The notes under the pieces are model-generated. The model did no database searches, was not told the origin of the DNA, and saw only the letters and a program-made list of their open reading frames with translations. From IMG/VR virus record IMGVR_UViG_3300027906_000027, positions 1-47,067 of that record: DNA of 47,067 bases, one strand, 5' to 3'. This document shows positions 41,701-47,067 of this stretch, piece after piece. Within the stretch, counting starts at the first letter, position 1, and each line of letters opens with the position of its first letter. Position numbers and translations under genes: made by a program. Source of the stretch: a virus.

Positions 41701-43742
41701 AAAGGTGAAGGTTTTTTACCAGCATTTTCTAGATCTTTAGCACTAGCACCAGCCTCATCAATCCAAGGATCACCATTAGCATTAGCATTTTCTCTAGCTA
41801 TTGCTTCATAGTTTTCTACTTCATCAGCAATCCTACCGTCAACATCAACACGCTTTAGTTCTATCTGACTTTCAGGGTACCAATAAACACGAACATCATG
41901 CTCTTTAATACCTTTAGCTGTATTGACTTGACCTTTATATTTGATACCACCGTACCCTGCTTCAGCTAATGCATCGTTAATGTCATCAATAAGTTCAGCA
42001 GCATCATTTCTAGGAAATGTACCTTCTTCCTTTATCCTTGCCATTATATCAGCATAACTAGCTGACTCACCTTTAGGCCAGTATCTTTCCCATTGAGCAG
42101 CATCTCCAAATTCCCCGTAAAGTCCTTCAGGGAAATCAGACATATCAATCTCACCTCTGCGTAAGATATTAGCAATAGGATTTCTTGAACCCCATTCCAT
42201 CTTGGCATCAGCATCAAGCCATTTTATTGGATTTGGAGAACGGGTACCATCAGCCATAGGTATACTACCAGTTTCTACTACTTCATAGACAACTCTGTTT
42301 TCACCAGCTTCATCTAATTCATAGACATAACCTCTCTGTCTACCTTCTTTGAAATCATCTGTACTACCATACTTACGAAGACGTTCTTTGGATGAGATAG
42401 ATATATCATCTGATACATAGAATCCATCACCAAATAAGTTTTCATCACTCCATACTACTTCCCCACTCTTTTTAAAAGACTTGTCAATATTTAAGTCTTG
42501 AGATCCTGGGAGTATTCTAGCTTCTTTTGCTGTTTTCTTTTTATATCCTTGAGGCTGCTTACCTTCTTTGAAAGGAGCACCATGATAATAAATTGAATTA
42601 CCACGGGTACTAGATAAGTTACCTTGTCTTAATGAGTTGAGTGTGTTCCAATCATCTTCACCTAAGTTTCTCTTTAACCAATCTTTATAAGGATCAGTAG
42701 AAACACCTACTCCTTCCTCAATTTCCACTCCTTTCATGGAGTTACTAGCTTCATCAGCTTTCTGTATACCCTCTTCTATAGTCTGTGTCATAGTATTTGT
42801 ACCTATGATGTTAGACTCAGATATACTCTTACCTGCTGCTCTAGCTCTTACAGCAGCCCATCTACCACGGGCAAAACCAGCTATCATCCAACCACCTAAG
42901 TTAAAACCAGACCCCGCCATAACGGTTTTAATTCTAGCTACCCAAGGGTTATCTTTATCTGGATCTACTGAGAGTGCTTGAGATAATGGCATCCACGGTG
43001 CAAACTCATTAACCAAGTTTGCCATGTTGGCATACTCTGAGCTTTCCGAAATGAAATCTGCAATAGCACCTTCAGATGCAATCTTGGTACCTTTGGGGAT
43101 GAATTGCATCACCCTAGTACCTAATTTGGTTTTAGCTACACGTAGCTTCCAAGGTAATCTTCCGCTGTTATATGCTAAACCTGCTGGTTTGTGACCAACA
43201 ATACCTTTAATAAAAGATGGATTGTTAGCAGCATGGTGCATGTTTTTCCAAAACTTAGTATTCTTAGCTACCTTGGAGGTTAAACCAATCTTACCTCCGA
43301 CACCACGAGTAGCAGCAGTTAAAGCTACAAACTCAGTAATACCACGGGTAAGTTTACCTAAGCCAGAATTGTTCTCTGGTTCCCATGCATCAGGGATTTC
43401 AAGTGGGTTTTTAATCTCATAGTTTTGATGGAATATGTTTTCTTTATCTTCCATCTTGATGCCGTGTGCTTTATACACACCCCATCTAGTAGTATCATAA
43501 AGACGTTTACTAAATCCACCTACACTTTCAACAGCGTCAACTGCACCGCCCCATAGGGCTTTACCAGTTTCTTCAACTAACTGTTTAGGATTGTCAGGAA
43601 GGAAGCCTTGATCTGCATCTTCAGGCGTACCCTTTGCGGCTTCTGCTGCTTCCTGTCTTTGGGAGTCTGTAAGGGCTTCAGCCTCATCTCCCAGAGCATC
43701 ATAATCAGTTAAATCTAAACCAGTATCGTATAAATCATCCAT
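38775..43742 (-). CDS. gp16-like internal virion protein with embedded ADP-ribosyltransferase-like region
   Basis: 1655 residues, longest gene. The position after the gp15-like gene and the helix-rich C-terminal two thirds fit T7 gp16, an ejected core protein. No lytic transglycosylase domain is seen at the N-terminus, unlike T7. Residues about 378-630 instead look like an ART-type domain of phage polyvalent/ejected proteins: SIYYHGAPFKEG (385), LFGDGFYVSDD (437), EAGYGGIKYKG (594) and VRVYWYPESQIELK (618), matching the yHGt...G-GfYvtd...GYdGi.Y...v..PeqI layout. C-terminal membrane-compatible segments (SLITLAFIASLTGNM) fit channel formation. Enzyme activity is inference. Confidence 0.82.
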   Translation of the reverse strand: MDDLYDTGLDLTDYDALGDEAEALTDSQRQEAAEAAKGTPEDADQGFLPDNPKQLVEETGKALWGGAVDAVESVGGFSKRLYDTTRWGVYKAHGIKMEDKENIFHQNYEIKNPLEIPDAWEPENNSGLGKLTRGITEFVALTAATRGVGGKIGLTSKVAKNTKFWKNMHHAANNPSFIKGIVGHKPAGLAYNSGRLPWKLRVAKTKLGTRVMQFIPKGTKIASEGAIADFISESSEYANMANLVNEFAPWMPLSQALSVDPDKDNPWVARIKTVMAGSGFNLGGWMIAGFARGRWAAVRARAAGKSISESNIIGTNTMTQTIEEGIQKADEASNSMKGVEIEEGVGVSTDPYKDWLKRNLGEDDWNTLNSLRQGNLSSTRGNSIYYHGAPFKEGKQPQGYKKKTAKEARILPGSQDLNIDKSFKKSGEVVWSDENLFGDGFYVSDDISISSKERLRKYGSTDDFKEGRQRGYVYELDEAGENRVVYEVVETGSIPMADGTRSPNPIKWLDADAKMEWGSRNPIANILRRGEIDMSDFPEGLYGEFGDAAQWERYWPKGESASYADIMARIKEEGTFPRNDAAELIDDINDALAEAGYGGIKYKGQVNTAKGIKEHDVRVYWYPESQIELKRVDVDGRIADEVENYEAIARENANANGDPWIDEAGASAKDLENAGKKPSPFRNPDKFDANEKATPPLDSNLSAQSKKAIRELVLTTREGKSSVDTGTTQLFLESQIRRMAGGSKELAEYIREIAADLSEELTKNPLNTMDFKDVQRSVLVQVAELYKALDDGGENYAKNLRSIFDKDVGDATNAIFWIHDGEIVRTGNAATKVALEIVIKSLAKRVQMLAQGAMELPSGTTLVRQTDQIFDTMKLAMTETKKISYMTGNELVQQNFGNRLMPAEIRKTINRELEVIARQQNEFYDELKRLSREGTSQQRADLLELYMLSGGKVRVMDQVQEYLSGVMKGGRMDGVDIKGRVRLELRSAYYNSMLSSLKTPLKAIVGTNFIASLRSVQAFLGAQLPGVKNQRVALQATSQLNALAEAYSEGMRMFKHNWDLGVNKKEVQLSDSLGFGQKGSTAKIPQDQTYATRFSFSKDIKAWKEHERFVERYGSEAQKASYAALNAVVDFNTSPWVQYSQVLMGSGDAMARTIIGRLDQRLEATNAILKLVDEGKLDINDLDGVVKNIEGEFENAIFRKDRHGVNVVSDLASKMAGDEAALTKRLTGSLAFLENIGQGTGMRAFFPFVRTGINALELSFSHTELGRLQQKWQDLVKGDPDVLLKQYGIKPENIEYERAILRGRRAMGNSLITLAFIASLTGNMTGDNPPDKETRDLWKLNGIQPNSFKIGNGYVSYRDIEPFNTILAATANLAAYQHILGEDLRDEWFAKLTWMGTSVIVDKSMLAGVADIGEVLNPTQGTTKNIERIMAKFLVPQVLPWSGLMNQMNNILDANEKEASGLWEYVGRRLPIAKSAMAPKYDILSKDRSGKKFYPPPGNPLMTWFNALSPIAITWSEGDPVREGLREMSFDIPNILNTYKGVRLNSFEKSEIQRYMSMGSLRSRLNALMAPNGRWRRDLNRYKELNLRNKDDKIFEQRFYQDVHRIFVQEKKIAMQKLLRENPKLAEKITEKVRRKSYGGSGRYDYIEQLMNMPK

Positions 43743-43747
43743 TTTAG

Positions 43748-46700
43748 TTAGTTAGGTTTTTGCCATTCAAAATGCCATGCCTCATCATCATCTACACCAA
43801 TAGTCCAATCATTATCAAAAGGTCTAAAGTTATAGTTATCAATATTTTCCATTAACCATGCGTGTAATGCTTCACCTTCTGGTCCGTCTGGTAAATTTAT
43901 ATCTATAGCTGTACCTAAATTATGATAAGACTGCCCTGGTTCTGCTGCTAACTCTGGTTTGCCTTTTTTAATTGCATCTTTTTTAGCTTGAACCTGTTCA
44001 TTATATGTTCTATAACCGCTATTAAGCTGTACTTTATGACCAGCTTTAGTAGCATCATTTATTAAACGTATTAAATCAGGAGCTACATCTTTTCTAATTT
44101 TAAAGTCTCTACCAAAGACTGCCTGTCTTGCTACAGAAGCATTATTATCTAGATTAACAAGAAGATTATCAGGTAGTTGACCTGCTATATTCGTTCCTAA
44201 TTTAATTTCAGAAGCATCTACATCATCAAAAGCAAAATCAATACCTTCAAATTCAGGTTGGTTTGCTAGTAATGCACTGATAACTTGTACACCTGCACCT
44301 CTACTACCCCAAGCAGGGTTGTTTCTAGCTTCTACTAAAAGGTTATTCCACCTTTCTTTACCAAGTATTCTTTCAGCTGCTCTACTAAATGATCTGTTAT
44401 TTCCTGGATCCCATACACGTTCAGTACCTATGTTAGTCGTGATATTAATCATATCTTTAACTTGTTGTACTCTTGCTTGATATGGAGCATATTCAGGATT
44501 GGGTTGTATATCCCTGTTAAGGTTGAAGAAGTCACCTATAAGACCTGTTATAGGAGGTTGTTGTGCTCTTTCAGCACCACCCATCTTACCTTTATCTAAG
44601 AAAGGTGTAGGCTGTTCCATACTTTCAAGCTCAACTAACATAGCATTTAAACCATCTAAGTCAGTAGGTAAATCTCTTGTAACAGGATTAGGATCATCTT
44701 GACGATTAAATCTTCCATCAGCTATTAGTACACTTGTACCACCAATATTAGATAATGGTGCATAATCTCCAGTTATATAGTTTTTAGCAGCTTGGCTAGA
44801 GAATCCTCTGTAAGTAGTATCCCACTCACCCATAGCATCTTCTCCATAAGCCATACCTGTAGCAACCATTCTTAAAGCTACATTCTTATTATCTGTTTCT
44901 TTGTTAGCAATTTCAAGAAGTTTATGAAGTTTAACTTTAGTTACTTTCTCTAAAGCTTTTGGATTATTTAGTAACTCTTCATAAGACATATCATTAAGAC
45001 CAGCTTCTTTAAGTAAAGCGGGGGCTTCATTAACAGTAACTAAAGTCTGCCCGTCATAAGCTAGAGTATTTAAAAGGTTAGAAGTATCAACTATACCTAC
45101 TTCATCATATACTCGTCCTGTAGCTCTAGTGCTTGCATTGCTAGTAATGATTTCTTTGTTTGCAGGTGTAAGGTTTTCTTTTAACTCTTCAACTTTTTGG
45201 ACACTCTCAGGTACTTCAATAGGTTCTACACCTTCATTCAAAGCTGCTTGAAGATTATAGATTTCATAACGATTCCTACCACCTCCATTATAAGAATCTA
45301 AATCAGCTAGTTTCTGAAATATAGGTAGAGGCTCACCGTTAGTTAATTTAAAGTACTCTGGGGGTATATAAGATTTAGTTGATAATAAATCTACCTCTCC
45401 AGATCCAGTGTTTTGTTCTGTTTCAAATGTCTGTTCTAGTATTCTAGTTTTCTGACGTTTCTCTATAGCTTGCTCTGGTTTATTCAAAGGTATATCATTA
45501 AGCTCTTCGTTAGACCAACGTTTAGTACCCTGATCAAATTCGAAAATATCTCTTTGCTCAACACCATTTATAGTACGAGTACTAAATGTACTCTTGTCAT
45601 CATCATGGTCAGCTATAAGAGCTTGTTTTACTATACCAGTAGCAATATTCATTGCTTGTGTTACAGTAAGATTTTTATCATTTCTTATTTGATCTTTAGC
45701 TTCAGCTATAACCCATTTCCTAGCATAATCAACAACCTTCTGTGAACCTACAAGTTCTCTATCGTTTTTACTTAAAGAATTTAAAACCTTTTGATTAATC
45801 AATTCGTCAAACTGTGTATCAAAAGTTTTAGCTAATTCTTTTTCCTTATCTGTTACTAAGAAAGCTTTATCAACAAGCAAACCTTTTTCACGGTACTCAT
45901 CAACAACTTCTTGATTAGGTAATCGACCTGCATTAAGTAGTTGATCAAATGTTATAGTACCTTCTACAGAAGTAGAAAGCAGATTGTCAATCTCTCTTGT
46001 AGTTTGATCTGGAGTATAGTACTTAGGATCTTTTAACTCTTTATCTAAATTGAATAACTGAGTGTGTACTCCTGGGACACCTTCATACTTATCTCTTAAG
46101 GCTTGGCTTTCTGCCATAGCAGTTGAAAGAGGTATCTCACCGCTATAAAATCTGGATATAATATCAGCTTTAGATTTCTTAACAAGACTTAAATCAGACT
46201 CATCTTTTTCTTTTAGCTTCGCATTATAAGCTTTCATTGCCTTACCTATAAGCACTTCAGTATTAAACTCTGAAGGCCATATGTCTTGCAATAACTTGCT
46301 CTCACCCTTTTTGGTAATTCCTGGGATGTGGTATTTCTCAGTTAATAAGAAAGTTTCTAGCTCATCTATATTCTCATAGTTAGCATCGTTATTAGTTATA
46401 GACTCGACAAGCATCTCAGATAGTAGAGTGTTAGCTGTTTCTTGTAAGGTACCTGTAAGATCTTTTCCATGAGACATCCTACGAGTAATACTCTTTAGCG
46501 TACCAAGAGCATTATCCATCTTCTCACGTAAGATTTCTGTTCCACCTTTCTCATCAAGAGTTGCTACCGAACCAGTTATTTCTAACTTTAAAGCATCATA
46601 CTCTTCTTTAGCTTCATCTCTAATAGCTACATTTAATACTTCCTCTTGGAATTTACCTGTTTCTTTTGTAACAGGTTTGATTAAATGTTTATTAATAACA

Positions 46701-47067
46701 GCTTGGTTAATCCCAGATTCAGCAGTAGCTTCAGCAACAAACTTATCTTCTACATACCTCAGTATTTCATTTTGTGTTTCAGGATCATAAGTCCAAAACT
46801 GACCTACTACTATTTCTTTACCATTCTTTTCACCAATAACTTCGTCACTGGTACCAAGCATGGTAGTACGGTATGCGTTCCAACCTTTAGCTTTTTCGTC
46901 TAGGTATCCTCTCTTATAACCCCAAGCTATATTAGCCCCCATACGCCTGAGGTTTAATGCTCTAGCTTTTTCTTCTAAGGTAGCTCGATAAGCTTTCTCA
47001 TCGAACTCATCCATTCTTTTATTAACGGCAAGTCGTTGCTTCTTAACAGCTTCTTCTATCTTAGCAT
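43748..47067 (-). CDS. gp15-like internal virion protein, C-terminal part, with M15 peptidase domain
   Basis: This frame is open at the right edge and ends at 43748. It is the continuation of the gene at 1-1159; the full protein is 1229 residues. Most is helical and unrecognised. The last 94 residues form a VanY/M15 D-Ala-D-Ala carboxypeptidase-type domain: SGYRTYNEQVQAKK, SYHNLGTAIDI (H-x6-D zinc ligands), DDDEAWHFEWQKPN (ExxH, catalytic Glu and third ligand). Such a domain would cut peptidoglycan peptide crosslinks while the core proteins build a channel through the envelope. It follows six bases before the gp16-like gene. Domain call is strong; timing of use is inferred. Confidence 0.9.
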   Translation of the reverse strand, partial: AKIEEAVKKQRLAVNKRMDEFDEKAYRATLEEKARALNLRRMGANIAWGYKRGYLDEKAKGWNAYRTTMLGTSDEVIGEKNGKEIVVGQFWTYDPETQNEILRYVEDKFVAEATAESGINQAVINKHLIKPVTKETGKFQEEVLNVAIRDEAKEEYDALKLEITGSVATLDEKGGTEILREKMDNALGTLKSITRRMSHGKDLTGTLQETANTLLSEMLVESITNNDANYENIDELETFLLTEKYHIPGITKKGESKLLQDIWPSEFNTEVLIGKAMKAYNAKLKEKDESDLSLVKKSKADIISRFYSGEIPLSTAMAESQALRDKYEGVPGVHTQLFNLDKELKDPKYYTPDQTTREIDNLLSTSVEGTITFDQLLNAGRLPNQEVVDEYREKGLLVDKAFLVTDKEKELAKTFDTQFDELINQKVLNSLSKNDRELVGSQKVVDYARKWVIAEAKDQIRNDKNLTVTQAMNIATGIVKQALIADHDDDKSTFSTRTINGVEQRDIFEFDQGTKRWSNEELNDIPLNKPEQAIEKRQKTRILEQTFETEQNTGSGEVDLLSTKSYIPPEYFKLTNGEPLPIFQKLADLDSYNGGGRNRYEIYNLQAALNEGVEPIEVPESVQKVEELKENLTPANKEIITSNASTRATGRVYDEVGIVDTSNLLNTLAYDGQTLVTVNEAPALLKEAGLNDMSYEELLNNPKALEKVTKVKLHKLLEIANKETDNKNVALRMVATGMAYGEDAMGEWDTTYRGFSSQAAKNYITGDYAPLSNIGGTSVLIADGRFNRQDDPNPVTRDLPTDLDGLNAMLVELESMEQPTPFLDKGKMGGAERAQQPPITGLIGDFFNLNRDIQPNPEYAPYQARVQQVKDMINITTNIGTERVWDPGNNRSFSRAAERILGKERWNNLLVEARNNPAWGSRGAGVQVISALLANQPEFEGIDFAFDDVDASEIKLGTNIAGQLPDNLLVNLDNNASVARQAVFGRDFKIRKDVAPDLIRLINDATKAGHKVQLNSGYRTYNEQVQAKKDAIKKGKPELAAEPGQSYHNLGTAIDINLPDGPEGEALHAWLMENIDNYNFRPFDNDWTIGVDDDEAWHFEWQKPN
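46279..47067. repeat. Right copy of the 789-bp overlap between window ends
   Basis: Corresponds to 1-789. The first 120 and last about 70 bases are identical; the middle has the counted substitutions. Both copies keep the gp15-like frame open, so both are functional alleles. Confidence 0.9.

Overview
The window is essentially one complete genome of a T7-like marine cyanophage (short-tailed podovirus, Autographiviridae-type). The evidence is a single-subunit RNA polymerase, the T7-order replication block and the T7-order virion block, joined by two photosynthesis genes of cyanobacterial origin: psbA (photosystem II D1) and hli (high-light-inducible protein). These sit between the scaffold and major capsid genes. 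psbA, hli and ribonucleotide reductase together resemble the P-SSP7-type lineage infecting Prochlorococcus/Synechococcus. No integrase and no transaldolase (talC) were seen. Every gene I accept is on the minus strand, so transcription runs from high to low coordinates.

The window is a linearised circle. Bases 1-789 repeat as 46279-47067 at about 95.6 % identity by hand count, and the repeat lies inside one coding gene. The unit genome is therefore about 46,278 bp, and the gp15-like gene (1229 codons) is cut by the window edges. The natural ends are probably in the only large gene-free stretch (25961-27329). That stretch holds a 14-bp tandem array containing CCTAAG, repeated hairpins, a host-like promoter and a terminator-like hairpin.

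Reading in the direction of transcription: (1) 25960-22680, early genes, mostly tiny and overlapping, including an endonuclease VII-family nuclease and a zinc-ribbon protein; (2) 22855-12735, RNA polymerase, SSB, endonuclease I, primase-helicase, a DNA polymerase split into exonuclease and polymerase ORFs, 5' exonuclease, DUF3310, MazG-like, and class I ribonucleotide reductase large and small subunits; (3) 12766-5727, portal, scaffold, hli, psbA, an exported beta-barrel-like protein, capsid, a strong terminator, then tail tube A; (4) 5727-1 continuing at 46278-38775, tail tube B and the internal virion proteins; (5) 38750-27330, tail fibre, accessory structural proteins, small membrane or signal-peptide proteins, and the packaging module (small terminase, HNH nuclease, large terminase).

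The logic is that of T7. Host RNA polymerase starts the early genes, the phage polymerase takes over, host DNA is degraded and recycled through nucleases, MazG and RNR, and D1 plus Hli support photosynthesis during virion assembly. The most interesting features are enzyme-like domains in the ejected internal virion proteins (an ADP-ribosyltransferase-like region, an M15 peptidase and a short S74-type domain), a dispersed 11-bp motif across the early/replication region, a NrdB lacking the usual radical tyrosine, and several frame-split or start-less small genes.
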